Of a stretch of 13,571 nucleotides of DNA, positions 1 to 9,450 are shown in pieces (within the stretch, counting starts at the first letter, position 1; the number at the start of each line of letters is the position of its first letter). The notes below the pieces were generated by a model. It did not search any database and was not told the origin of the DNA. It saw nothing but the letters and a program-made list of their open reading frames with translations. The stretch is from Gymnopilus junonius (lineage: Eukaryota; Basidiomycota; Agaricomycetes; Agaricales; Galerinaceae), in assembly GCA_015501075.1 (NCBI GenBank), contig JADNYJ010000771.1, positions 1 to 13,571 of the forward strand, in the 5' to 3' direction. A program made the translations under genes and the position numbers.

Positions 1-6
1 TGACAG

Positions 7-1666
7 CCACTCAATATTGCGATGGCCTTAGAGGACCTTTCGTGGTATATGATCCCGATGATCCTTATTTATCTCAGTAAGTTGCAAGTCATTATATCAA
101 ACAGTGGACTGACGAAGCACATTTACCTTAGATATGATTTCGATGATGGTAAGATTTAAATTTGGCGTGTATGATTTTATGACTAACTTTTTACTTGTTT
201 GATTTAGAGTCCACTGTAATTACCTTATCTGACTGGTAAGCACTCATTGGCAGTTTATTCTGCGAATCGAAATCCTGACCCTTTCTTGAGGTATCATGAG
301 ACTGCCCCATCGCTGGCGGGTACTGTGCCTACTGCCGATTCTACGTTAATCAATGGTTTGGGTCGCTATGTCGGAGGACCCGCTTCCCCACTGTCGGTCT
401 TTACCGTTTTACCGAACAAACGCTACCGTTTCCGTCTTGTCTCCCTTTCTTGCGATCCCAACTTTGTATTTTCGATCGATGGTCATAACTTGGTCAGTGG
501 AGTTCTATTTGGCTTCAGGCTACTTGATTGACCTCTTTCATAGACTATCATTGAGGTAGACTCGGTCAATGTTGAGCCTCTTTGTTGTCGATTCCATTCA
601 AATTTTCGCCGGCCCAACGTTATTCCTTTATTCTGGAGACAAACCAAACTGTCTCCAATTACTGGGTTCGGGCAATGCCCAATGCCGGAAGTGTCACATT
701 TGATGGCGGAATCAATTCTGCCATACTGCGTTATTTCGGCGCGGATCAGGTCGATCCGACTACCACACAAGCGCTTAGCAACCCAATGGTGGAGACCAAC
801 CTGCATCCCCTCACAAACGCGGCGGCCCCAGGGAACTCCACATCTGCAGACGTCAGCCTCAACTTTGCTATCGATTTCAACTTTACGGCTTTCCAATTCA
901 ATATCAATGGAGCTACTTTCATTCCTCCCTCCGTTCCGGTTCTATTGCAGATTCTCAGCGGTGCTCAAACAGCTCAGGACCTCTTGCCAAGTGGTTCTGT
1001 CTATGTTATTCCTCCAAACGCAGTCATTGAAATATCCATTCCTGGTGGATCTGTCGGAAACCCGGTGAGTCAGCTTTTCAAATTTTCTTTTTTTGAGTGG
1101 GTACTGATTTGATAACGTGTAGCATCCTTTCCATCTTCATGGAGTAAGTCTGCAAAACACAGAATCAATTTTTAATTTTTTAAACGTCTCTTCAGCACAC
1201 CTTCTCCGTTGTCCGTAGCGCCGGAAGCTCCGTTTACAACTATGACAACCCCGTTCAGCGAGATGTTGTCAGCACTGGAGTTGCAGGTGACAATGTGACT
1301 ATTCGTTTCGAGACGAATAACGTCGGCCCATGGATTATGCATTGGTCAGTATTTGCCCTTAAATATCTAAATACTAATGCAGTGACTTACTCCGAATTTT
1401 GCCTTTCATAGCCACATCGACTGGCATCTATCGGAGTAAGTGGTTTTTCCAGCTAATTTAAGTCGAGTTCTTCATGGACGTCTTTCTCGCTACAGGGGTC
1501 TTGCCGTCGTGTTCGCTGAAGATGTTCCAGATGTGAACAATAGTTCAATTCCTAGTAAGTCGACACATCTTCCATTGATCTACGCAAAGACTTACACGCC
1601 TGTGTAGCTGCTTGGGATGACCTTTGCCCAACCTATAACGCTTACCCCACTCAATCTTTCACATAG
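7..1666 (+). pseudogene. Laccase (multicopper oxidase), 5'-truncated by window edge and frameshifted copy
   Basis: Exons 5-14 of a secreted laccase, which oxidises phenols by four one-electron steps coupled to reduction of O2 to water. Exons: 7-76, 132-148, 208-235, 291-492, 544-1064, 1123-1143, 1196-1344, 1412-1435, 1496-1554, 1608-1666, joined by GT-AG introns. Bases 1-6 are the last six bases of the preceding intron, so exons 1-4 lie outside the window. Copper motifs HPFHLHG and HCHIDWH are present. In exon 9 an extra T (581-583) and an extra C (613-615), relative to the otherwise identical right-arm copy, shift the frame; translation would then end at a TGA at 1066-1068, before the third and fourth copper motifs. 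The copy is therefore either a young pseudogene or an intact gene with consensus errors. Family assignment is secure; the functional state is not. Confidence 0.9.
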
Positions 1667-2365
1667 AGTTCTCTTTGAGCTCTCCTCTGTCATTACATGA
1701 GTATTTATGTCAACCATAAATTATATACAAATGCGGATGTAAAAGGGTGTTTCGGGTATTAAATTTTCCACGCCTCGGTACCTCATACGTAGTCGTCGTT
1801 TCTGGGCTTCTCAATGCTGAACTTTATATCTTTGACTGGCAGTGATTAAAATCTGTTGAGAGTGCATGAAGACAGCTTGGCGATATCTTGGACTTCGTGA
1901 GTGATAATCAACCTCTCAGCAATTGTGAGTAGACTATGGACATTGTAGGTTCTAAAAAATTTTGACCTCAGGAAAACAATCAGGGGATTATGAACGAGGC
2001 GTAGGGCCAACTTCGAATATTGTTCGAATATCACGTACATAACGAGTATTTTACAGACGGTCACTAGGATATCTCAACGTCTATGGTGCGCATGGCCTAA
2101 TTTCTCACAGGAAAATGCACCCAGTCCTTTCCGCTCAGCACATCCGAAAACCATTTGCTCGGAATATCTAGAATTACCCGTTTGACAGTAAAATCAATGA
2201 AAGTATCGGTAAGCTACTGCGAAAGAGCGTTGTTTGAACTTTACATGGTTGATGGCCTATATTGGCCTAACTTCCGCATGTCGTTCATGATTCCTTCTTC
2301 CATGCGAATTGTTGTCTGTTAGGAAGTAAAGGCTTTATAGTAGTTACCGCACGCTATATACATCG
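1667..2365. other. Duplicated 3' flank of the laccase, no supported gene (left arm)
   Basis: About 0.7 kb follows the laccase stop codon inside the arm. A 72-codon open frame lies on the minus strand at 1846-2064, but it opens with GTG rather than ATG, has no recognisable domain, and its only match here is the identical right-arm copy. I see no canonical AATAAA close to the laccase stop. I treat this as terminator and intergenic DNA. Confidence 0.6.
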
Positions 2366-2609
2366 ACACTGGATCTTCTGCTTCGTGTGAGGTATAGGAG
2401 CGCTGCAAGTAGTGGACGATCAGGCAACTTATCGACAAGGTTCCTGGGGCCAAAGCCTATCTTGACCTGCCACATTTAATGAAGTCAAACGCCCGTCGTT
2501 TACGAACTGCTGGGGAGCTTTTAATAACCATGGAGAGAAGTATGGCTGGTCGCTAATGGCTTCACGAATCGCTTTAGGGGAGGGTCAACGTGAGCATTAC
2601 ATGCAGGCA

Positions 2610-4428
2610 TCAAAGGGAGTCTGGTTTACCGTTTGACTTTGGTAGGTAGACGATACTGCAGTGTGTTTTTTCAAAATCCACCCGTTGTCCTTGTAACTCG
2701 TAGTGCTTTTGGATCCTTTTTCTTACATTTTTTTCAACTCCTGCGACTTCTATTTTGTCATTATGCTGCTTGTCATCACCTTCTGCGAACTCCTCGAAAA
2801 TGTTTGTAAAGCGGGTTTGGAGCGCCTCTATCTCGGACCCCGGCGCACAAATATAGAGGGCACGCAATGGCGTTCGAGTATCTTCCTTTGACTTTTTCTC
2901 CCAAGTAACTGGGGGCGGGCGAGGCGAGCCAGCCTTTATCACGGTATTGACGAATTGTATGACCTCTCTCAAATCGCACCGGGCACGAGCGAGGCAAGTA
3001 ATTGCCTTGATCACATCGTCGGAGACAGTCGTAGTAGTATTATCGCCAACCGTGAATGCGCAGACTTCGAGGGAAGGGGCGAGAAGCCATAGGTTTTCGT
3101 CTTCACTGGTCGAACTGCTCAGATGGATGACATCTTGAGGGAAAGGTATGCTGATCTTGAGATGGGTCAGCAAAGGGAGCACGCGCAGGAGGTGGTAGAA
3201 TTCTCCTAATTTCTCGAACCAGCAGTTGAGATAGAGATGCGTAAGGCAGGAGCTAGTGTTTGGCTGTGAGCGACGCAGCATGCTGAATACTGCGGGCAGG
3301 ATAGCTTTAGAGCTCGAATCCAACGAAATTTCTAGGTCCGAGAGCCTTGGTGCAACGAGGGCTTTCAAAAGTGGCTCGACCAGACTTACCCCGTCTGCAC
3401 GATGGATGCGCAAAGAAATGAGATCCGACATCTCTGTACGGAGCTGCGGCTTTACAATGCTTTCGTCGTCCCCGACTACGTCCACCATACAGAGATTGGC
3501 GAGCCTCGTTGAAGAAAGAACTCCCCCCACGTCCGTCTTCCCCCCTTTGAGTCTCAAATCCTTCAGAAACCGGTGCGGAACGACAATTTCGCCAACAGGT
3601 TCACCCTGAATACGGACGTACTCGAGTAAGGGGGCGTAAGAAAAGAGGTCATGTGTACCCTCACAGTCTCGTCTTCGACATTCAGCCCAGTTTATGGATA
3701 GCGTGGTTAGATTATCGAGGCGGCCTCGAGCATCCTCAAGAGCTCGGAAGCCTTTGAGTGGGATCACTAGAATGACCCTTTCCCATCGTACTGCGTGGCT
3801 TGCAAGTAGCTTGGTAACTTGGTGTGACACGGAGGTGAAGTTCTTCCCCGGAGGAGAAAGCTGATGGGAAAGGTCCCAGATCGCAATAGTAGAGTAGTGA
3901 GGAAGTCGATGTATCCAGCCTCCTCCGTGTATTTCTTGTCGAGGTCGATGGACGGGAGGTTGCGCCATAGTGCTTGAGTCCCATGAGCAACCTCACGCCA
4001 GGCGTGGCACACCTGCGTCACTTCCCACGGCACGCGACCTAACTCGAAAGGGTTGAAAGCGATACGGGAATCTTCATGCGAGACTCTGGTTGAATATTGA
4101 GAAACATAAATGAAAATCTTCCTCATGACACAAAGAGGTATCCTCCGCAGTGGGCAGCCAGCCTCTCGTGCTCCGCGATATACTTGTTTCCTTCTTTGAA
4201 AGCGTGCTTTACCTGCCGTTCGTATGCAGGGAGTTTGCTCCTTGGATCCTGACTTATGTCCTGCATTAGCGATCGGACACAGTGAACAAAGAATCTGAGA
4301 ATTTTTATTTGGTCTGGAGAAGGTATGGGCGCGTCAGGAAGGTAGAGGTCTTGAAAGCGGGCATTCTTTATCGTGTTTTCGATATCTGAGAGGTATTTCT
4401 GGAATGCGCGGTCTGCTTTCGAAGACAT
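2610..4428 (-). CDS. F-box / leucine-rich-repeat-like protein, disrupted by two apparent one-base losses
   Basis: Three overlapping minus-strand frames line up end to end as one protein of about 600 residues. The first starts at ATG 4428 (MSSKADRAF). A helical N-terminus leads into an F-box-like core reading PLRRIP...MRKIFIYV, then QVCHAWREVAHGTQALWRNL and LLLRSGTFPISF. This order is typical of the very numerous agaric F-box proteins, which recruit substrates to SCF ubiquitin ligases through Skp1. The C-terminal 400 residues have spaced Leu-rich strands (for example LTHLYLNCW, LTHLKISIPF) like degenerate LRRs. The frame changes at a C/G run at 4152-4154 and again at 3846-3849; in each case one extra base would restore continuity. 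Either the gene is decaying or the consensus is short by one base twice. It is intron-free and lies wholly in the spacer between the two repeat arms. Confidence 0.75.
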
Positions 4429-4875
4429 GCTGTAGAAGAGCGTTTGTTGTTTATGCAAGGTTATTCGTCTCTCGTGGAAGTGGGCGTTGTGGCAACTGGG
4501 TTATGGGCTGTGGCAGTTATGAAGTCAGTAAGCACAGTTGAATTCAAGTTAGAGAAAGAGGTACGGAAGGATACTACTTCCAATTTATAATGCATTGGCC
4601 CACAGATACTTGACCATTGTCTTTCAGCTGCCACAGGGCCCATGGGCCATGGCCCACTGCCACCACTCTGGTAGTGATTTGCAATAAGTGTCTATGCAGA
4701 CAATACGGGCCACCTCTTTCTGATATATATCGATGAGCGTTTGAGATCTAGTTGGTGTTAATTTCCGTTCATCATAAAGTTGTGCTTGCATAATACTTGA
4801 GCCTTGAGTAACTTTGCTCGAACTTTGCCGAACCTGGTACCAATTTCTATTTTTGGACATATTATTCTCTCCAAA
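4429..4875. other. Spacer sequence upstream of the F-box gene, no supported gene
   Basis: Only short minus-strand open frames (60 and 78 codons) occur here, without recognisable motifs or clear splice structure. The stretch contains overlapping GGCCCA/TGGGCC palindromes near 4637-4656. It presumably includes the F-box promoter, but I see no convincing TATA box. Confidence 0.5.
4637..4656. repeat. Two overlapping GC-rich palindromes
   Basis: GGCCCATGGGCC (4637-4648) is a perfect 12 bp palindrome. It overlaps TGGGCCATGGCCCA (4643-4656), a perfect 14 bp palindrome. A further GGCCCA lies about 40 bp to the left. It could be a dimeric regulator site or a simple cruciform-prone element; function is unknown. 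Confidence 0.7.
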
Positions 4876-5210
4876 TCACGGCAGTGCCCGCCATAAGGAG
4901 GCCCTGTCACTGTCCAAAACGCCGTACATGTATGACTGAAGACGACTCACTACCACACTATGCCCTCTTTCAGGAACAATGCTTCGCAAATAATCTTTTG
5001 CAAGATCTAAAAATAGAGGAAAAATAACCGGCAAGGAATCTTCGTCGCATTTCATGCTCATGTTCTGTGAGAGATAGTGACACGCCGTTACAGACAGCTC
5101 AATAGCTAGATCAATTGACTGAATTTTCTCGCGAGATTTTAAAAAGTCGACTAAATGAGCAACGTCCACCGGAAAAATGGTGTCCAATGAGATTTTGCGA
5201 AGCACTGCCA
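4876..5210 (-). pseudogene. Unknown reading frame truncated at the inverted-repeat junction
   Basis: A 110-codon minus-strand frame ends at a TGA at 4876-4878. It looks protein-like (for example SLPVIFPLFLDLAKDYLRSI) but matches no family I recognise. There is no ATG near its beginning: the frame runs straight across the repeat junction at 5210/5211 and continues only about eight codons into the arm before a TAG at 5233-5235. The most economical reading is a gene whose 5' part was removed or replaced when the right arm was joined here. It could also be a chance open frame. A possible downstream extension toward 4624 is separated by the stop and is unproven. Confidence 0.4.
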
Positions 5211-5909
5211 CGATGTATATAGCGTGCGGTAACTACTATAAAGCCTTTACTTCCTAACAGACAACAATTCGCATGGAAGAAGGAATCATGAACGACATGC
5301 GGAAGTTAGGCCAATATAGGCCATCAACCATGTAAAGTTCAAACAACGCTCTTTCGCAGTAGCTTACCGATACTTTCATTGATTTTACTGTCAAACGGGT
5401 AATTCTAGATATTCCGAGCAAATGGTTTTCGGATGTGCTGAGCGGAAAGGACTGGGTGCATTTTCCTGTGAGAAATTAGGCCATGCGCACCATAGACGTT
5501 GAGATATCCTAGTGACCGTCTGTAAAATACTCGTTATGTACGTGATATTCGAACAATATTCGAAGTTGGCCCTACGCCTCGTTCATAATCCCCTGATTGT
5601 TTTCCTGAGGTCAAAATTTTTTAGAACCTACAATGTCCATAGTCTACTCACAATTGCTGAGAGGTTGATTATCACTCACGAAGTCCAAGATATCGCCAAG
5701 CTGTCTTCATGCACTCTCAACAGATTTTAATCACTGCCAGTCAAAGATATAAAGTTCAGCATTGAGAAGCCCAGAAACGACGACTACGTATGAGGTACCG
5801 AGGCGTGGAAAATTTAATACCCGAAACACCCTTTTACATCCGCATTTGTATATAATTTATGGTTGACATAAATACTCATGTAATGACAGAGGAGAGCTCA
5901 AAGAGAACT
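5211..5909. other. Duplicated 3' flank of the laccase, no supported gene (right arm)
   Basis: Mirror of 1667-2365, carrying the same 72-codon GTG-started open frame (here plus strand, 5512-5730). I see nothing else that supports a gene. Confidence 0.6.
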
Positions 5910-7573
5910 CTATGTGAAAGATTGAGTGGGGTAAGCGTTATAGGTTGGGCAAAGGTCATCCCAAGCAGCTACACAGGCGTGTAAGTCTTTGCGTAGATCA
6001 ATGGAAGATGTGTCGACTTACTAGGAATTGAACTATTGTTCACATCTGGAACATCTTCAGCGAACACGACGGCAAGACCCCTGTAGCGAGAAAGACGTCC
6101 ATGAAGAACTCGACTTAAATTAGCTGGAAAAACCACTTACTCCGATAGATGCCAGTCGATGTGGCTATGAAAGGCAAAATTCGGAGTAAGTCACTGCATT
6201 AGTATTTAGATATTTAAGGGCAAATACTGACCAATGCATAATCCATGGGCCGACGTTATTCGTCTCGAAACGAATAGTCACATTGTCACCTGCAACTCCA
6301 GTGCTGACAACATCTCGCTGAACGGGGTTGTCATAGTTGTAAACGGAGCTTCCGGCGCTACGGACAACGGAGAAGGTGTGCTGAAGAGACGTTTAAAAAA
6401 TTAAAAATTGATTCTGTGTTTTGCAGACTTACTCCATGAAGATGGAAAGGATGCTACACGTTATCAAATCAGTACCCACTCAAAAAAAGAAAATTTGAAA
6501 AGCTGACTCACCGGGTTTCCGACAGATCCACCAGGAATGGATATTTCAATGACTGCGTTTGGAGGAATAACATAGACAGAACCACTTGGCAAGAGGTCCT
6601 GAGCTGTTTGAGCACCGCTGAGAATCTGCAATAGAACCGGAACGGAGGGAGGAATGAAAGTAGCTCCATTGATATTGAATTGGAAAGCCGTAAAGTTGAA
6701 ATCGATAGCAAAGTTGAGGCTGACGTCTGCAGATGTGGAGTTCCCTGGGGCCGCCGCGTTTGTGAGGGGATGCAGGTTGGTCTCCACCATTGGGTTGCTA
6801 AGCGCTTGTGTGGTAGTCGGATCGACCTGATCCGCGCCGAAATAACGCAGTATGGCAGAATTGATTCCGCCATCAAATGTGACACTTCCGGCATTGGGCA
6901 TTGCCCGAACCCAGTAATTGGAGACAGTTTGGTTTGTCTCCAGAATAAAGGAATAACGTTGGCCGGCGAAAATTTGAATGGAATCGACAACAAGAGGCTC
7001 AACATTGACCGAGTCTACCTCAATGATAGTCTATGAAAGAGGTCAATCAAGTAGCCTGAAGCCAAATAGAACTCCACTGACCAAGTTATGACCATCGATC
7101 GAAAATACAAAGTTGGGATCGCAAGAAAGGGAGACAAGACGGAAACGGTAGCGTTTGTTCGGTAAAACGGTAAAGACCGACAGTGGGGAAGCGGGTCCTC
7201 CGACATAGCGACCCAAACCATTGATTAACGTAGAATCGGCAGTAGGCACAGTACCCGCCAGCGATGGGGCAGTCTCATGATACCTCAAGAAAGGGTCAGG
7301 ATTTCGATTCGCAGAATAAACTGCCAATGAGTGCTTACCAGTCAGATAAGGTAATTACAGTGGACTCTAAATCAAACAAGTAAAAAGTTAGTCATAAAAT
7401 CATACACGCCAAATTTAAATCTTACCATCATCGAAATCATATCTAAGGTAAATGTGCTTCGTCAGTCCACTGTTTGATATAATGACTTGCAACTTACTGA
7501 GATAAATAAGGATCATCGGGATCATATACCACGAAAGGTCCTCTAAGGCCATCGCAATATTGAGTGGCTGTCA
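5211..7573 (-). repeat. Right arm of the long inverted repeat
   Basis: Reverse complement of 1-2365, two bases shorter. It holds laccase exons 5-14 and the 3' flank. Because the left partner reaches base 1 of the window, the homology could continue to the right of 7573. The inner junction at 5211 is abrupt, with no target-site duplication or terminal element visible. Confidence 0.97.
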
Positions 7574-8181
7574 AAGAACTTAGTTATAAGTCGTAAGGCG
7601 CATACAAATATAAGACGAACAATGATGAGAATGGTACCAGAACGTTCCGGCTTGATCTGGAACAGAGAACTGATACAAGAAGGAATCGCCAGGAATAATA
7701 GGACATTGATTGACTCCCACTGGGCCATCCGCCCAGTTGCTTCCATGTTGGAAGAAACCGTGCCAATGCTGAAGCACGAATATAAGAACGTAAAGGGGAA
7801 ATAGAAGAGGAATCACTTGCAATGCTTGTACTCGTCACCATCGTTGTATCACTCAGCTCGTTGACGACATTCAGGTTGAAAGTATCTCCCTAACCGAAAT
7901 TCAAGATAGGTCAAGTTAAGCTCTATAAATTACACACTTTATTTCCCGAAATTAGAGGTCCAGGCAATAGACCAGTGGTCTCGTTAACCGCCGCTAGAAC
8001 AGCGCTACATATCAATGAGATTAGCCTTTCATGAAGTTAATCAGACAGCGTCGAAAACTTACGAGCGATTGTAGCCATCTGGCTGGATATAATTGTTGCG
8101 AATGTACAAGTCTGCGTTGGGTCCAATTGCACCAAGACAACCGGCCAACAACGAGAGAAGAACGAAAGACGTTGAGAGCAT
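5910..8181 (-). CDS. Laccase, complete secreted multicopper oxidase (EC 1.10.3.2 type)
   Basis: My model joins 14 exons: 8181-8063, 8004-7938, 7889-7821, 7768-7621, 7567-7498, 7442-7426, 7366-7339, 7283-7082, 7030-6512, 6453-6433, 6380-6232, 6164-6141, 6080-6022, 5968-5910. That totals 1551 nt and 516 residues, usual for the family. A signal peptide ([17 protein letters not shown]) precedes a mature start AIGPNADL. Copper ligands: HWHG at 86-89, HSH at 131-133, HPFHLHGH at 414-421, HCHIDWH at 469-475. Five conserved cysteines lie in QCP, YCDG, SCDP, HCH and LCPTY. The residue ten after the T1 Cys470 is Leu480, a class 2 axial position. Several N-glycosylation sequons (NET, NQT, NST, NFT, NVT, NSS) fit an extracellular enzyme. 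Intron 3 uses a GC donor. The start is set by the signal peptide and a TATA box 53 bp upstream. Family roles include lignin, pigment or fruit-body chemistry; the exact substrate cannot be read. Confidence 0.96.
7769..7820 (-). other. GC-AG intron (intron 3 of the complete laccase)
   Basis: The donor is GCAAGT instead of GTRAGT, and the acceptor is CTTCAG directly before CATTGGCAC. Only this 52 bp excision joins STSI to HWHGFFQ in frame, as in other laccases. GC donors with an otherwise strong consensus are a known minor class. Confidence 0.88.
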
Positions 8182-8233
8182 CCTAGTGGGCCTTGTAAGA
8201 AGAGGTTATGGCTTTCAGGGGATCGCCCAGGAT

Positions 8234-8240
8234 TTTTATA
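8234..8240 (-). promoter_or_regulatory. TATA box of the complete laccase
   Basis: TATAAAA on the minus strand, 53 bp upstream of the ATG at 8181. Spacing is typical of basidiomycete laccase promoters. Confidence 0.7.
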
Positions 8241-8702
8241 CCCAGAGAATGCGGTTCTCGGCCTCTTTGATCCTTAATATTCGCAGTGCCGCATTCGAAA
8301 GATCGAAAGATCCAATTTACTGGCGGCCGCAAGGTTCCCTGTGAGAGCGGTTTCAAGCATTTAGTCATATGGCTCTGCAAAGTTGACATTAGTGACAACG
8401 ATTTGACCATCGGAAAAGCTAGAGGCACCTCAAAGCGTTGTAATGACTGCCTTTCGGGGATGTTTACCGATCATGTTCTCATGAAGGTAACTTTTCTGCA
8501 CTCGGTTTCGGTACCGTTGGATGAAGTTTTGAGGGGAGCGGGATTAATCGCGGCTGCGCTTGCGAATATCGGACGCGATCTTCGTATCAGGAGGGCTATG
8601 TCTTCTGATTCAGAAACTGGTATCAAATGTAAAAAGAAGATACAGGTACACGAACCCAAAAGGGAGCATTTCCCAGAGTACATACCACCGTCTTGGATAC
8701 GA

Positions 8703-8709
8703 TATAAGA
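8703..8709 (+). promoter_or_regulatory. TATA-like box of the small secreted-protein gene
   Basis: TATAAGA, 42 bp upstream of the ATG at 8751. It is weaker than the laccase box but is the only TATA-like sequence close to that start. Confidence 0.5.
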
Positions 8710-8750
8710 TCCCGAACAGAAAAATAGTCGCCCCATTGCAAACCATCACC

Positions 8751-9093
8751 ATGCAGTTCAAGTTTTTCAAGTTCGCTTTGATCGCTACTTCTCTCCAGGC
8801 CCTCTCTGCCTCTGCTGTTCGTCTTCCTTTTTCACTTCATCCAAGCAGCCGTTGTTGACTAATTCTTATGCAGGAAACCCCAAAGGTTTTGACGGCGGAA
8901 AGAATTTACAACACTCTGGTGGATTATTCCCCCTACATGATCCAGAAAACTACCACAATTATATGGACGTAAGTATAGTCTTCTGAGATCATTTTGTTGC
9001 AGAATATGATACTCACGCGTGTACAGCCAAACCCAAAGCAGCACTGCCTCTCAAGCTCCAGTCACGCCAACTCCGTCCAAAGTCGCAGCGTAG
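8751..9093 (+). CDS. Small secreted protein, 75 residues, three exons
   Basis: Exons 8751-8816, 8874-8968 and 9027-9093 join to 228 nt in frame. Both introns are 57-58 bp with GT-AG ends; the first has a good branch site (GACTAAT) 10-15 bp before its acceptor. The product begins with a clear signal peptide (MQFKFFKFALIATSLQALSA), ends it near SASA, and continues with ETPKVLTAERIYNTLVDYSP, a Thr/Ile-rich stretch (KTTTIIWTQTQ) and a Ser/Thr/Pro-rich tail. The mature part has no cysteine, which is unusual for effector-like small secreted proteins. I recognise no enzyme or binding domain. It is divergent from the laccase and has a polyadenylation signal 74 bp after its stop. No single reading frame longer than 60 codons covers it correctly, so ORF-only scans will miss it. 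Confidence 0.8.
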
Positions 9094-9166
9094 CTTGCTT
9101 CAGTCTTACCAAACGACCATTGGTCGGATCCTCTCTACCTAAAGTTGTAGTACGACTTAGTGGTGG

Positions 9167-9172
9167 AATAAA
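9167..9172 (+). terminator. Polyadenylation signal AATAAA
   Basis: Canonical AATAAA 74 bp downstream of the TAG of the small secreted-protein gene, at a position suitable for its mRNA 3' end. Confidence 0.55.
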
Positions 9173-9432
9173 TCAGATTGCGTTCAAGATAAATGTGTCG
9201 ATTAAGAAAAGATGACAGATGAAGAATGAAAGAACCGTTAACCTTGTTCGACAAGTACATCACGGTACAAGGAATCTAGGTTATCAATTTCGATTTGTCG
9301 TGATGCCGGTGTCGGCAAAAGTGGTCGAAGCGATGTCAAGATTGTGCGAAGACCGTGCACAATGAACCACATCGCCAATGCCTCGGGGATCTACGTAATT
9401 GGCTCAGAGGCAAATTTGCTACCCCTTGGCTA

Positions 9433-9450
9433 TTTTCCACGTTTTCCACG
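9433..9450 (+). repeat. Tandem repeat, two 9 bp units
   Basis: TTTTCCACG occurs twice in direct succession. Probably replication slippage; no function assigned. Confidence 0.75.

Larger units (their letters stand above)
1..2365 (+). repeat. Left arm of a long inverted repeat
   Basis: This stretch is the reverse complement of 5211-7573. Position 1 pairs with 7573 and position 2365 pairs with 5211; matching stops at 2366 versus 5210. The pairing sum changes from 7574 to 7576, fully explained by two extra bases in this arm (one T in the run 581-583, one C in the run 613-615). I saw no substitutions in the stretches I compared, but did not check every base. The arm runs into the window edge, so its true outer end is unknown. 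It carries laccase exons 5-14 and the 3' flank. Such near identity means a very recent duplication, active homogenisation, or an assembly artefact. Confidence 0.97.
8182..8750. promoter_or_regulatory. Divergent intergenic region between laccase and small secreted-protein gene
   Basis: The 569 bp separate two start codons on opposite strands, with a TATA-like box close to each gene. Both strands contain long open frames here (such as plus 8286-8858), but they have no domain and overlap the start of a better-supported gene, so I read them as chance. The layout allows shared upstream control of the two secreted products; I could not identify a specific regulator site with confidence. Confidence 0.6.

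Noticed and set aside
235..252. An 18 bp intron (GTAAGC...TTGGCAG) in the laccase
   Set aside because: It gives the wrong downstream frame and is too short; the acceptor at 290 restores [12 protein letters not shown] with a normal 55 bp intron.
247..531. 94-codon frame as an independent gene
   Set aside because: It is laccase exon 8 read through parts of introns at both ends; the spliced model explains it.
1846..2064. 72-codon frame present in both arms
   Set aside because: It begins with GTG, lacks motifs, and its presence in both arms follows from the duplication, not from selection.
3256..3609. 117-codon plus-strand frame opposite the F-box gene
   Set aside because: Antisense shadow of the Leu-rich region, with no independent support.
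1..7573. Transposon with long terminal inverted repeats
   Set aside because: The arms carry host laccase exons and no transposase; no target-site duplication or conserved termini are seen, and the outer end of the left arm is outside the window.
8286..8858. 190-codon plus-strand open frame across the divergent promoter
   Set aside because: It has no domain, overlaps the signal-peptide exon of the 75-residue gene, and runs through that gene's first intron; an opposing open frame in the same place suggests chance.
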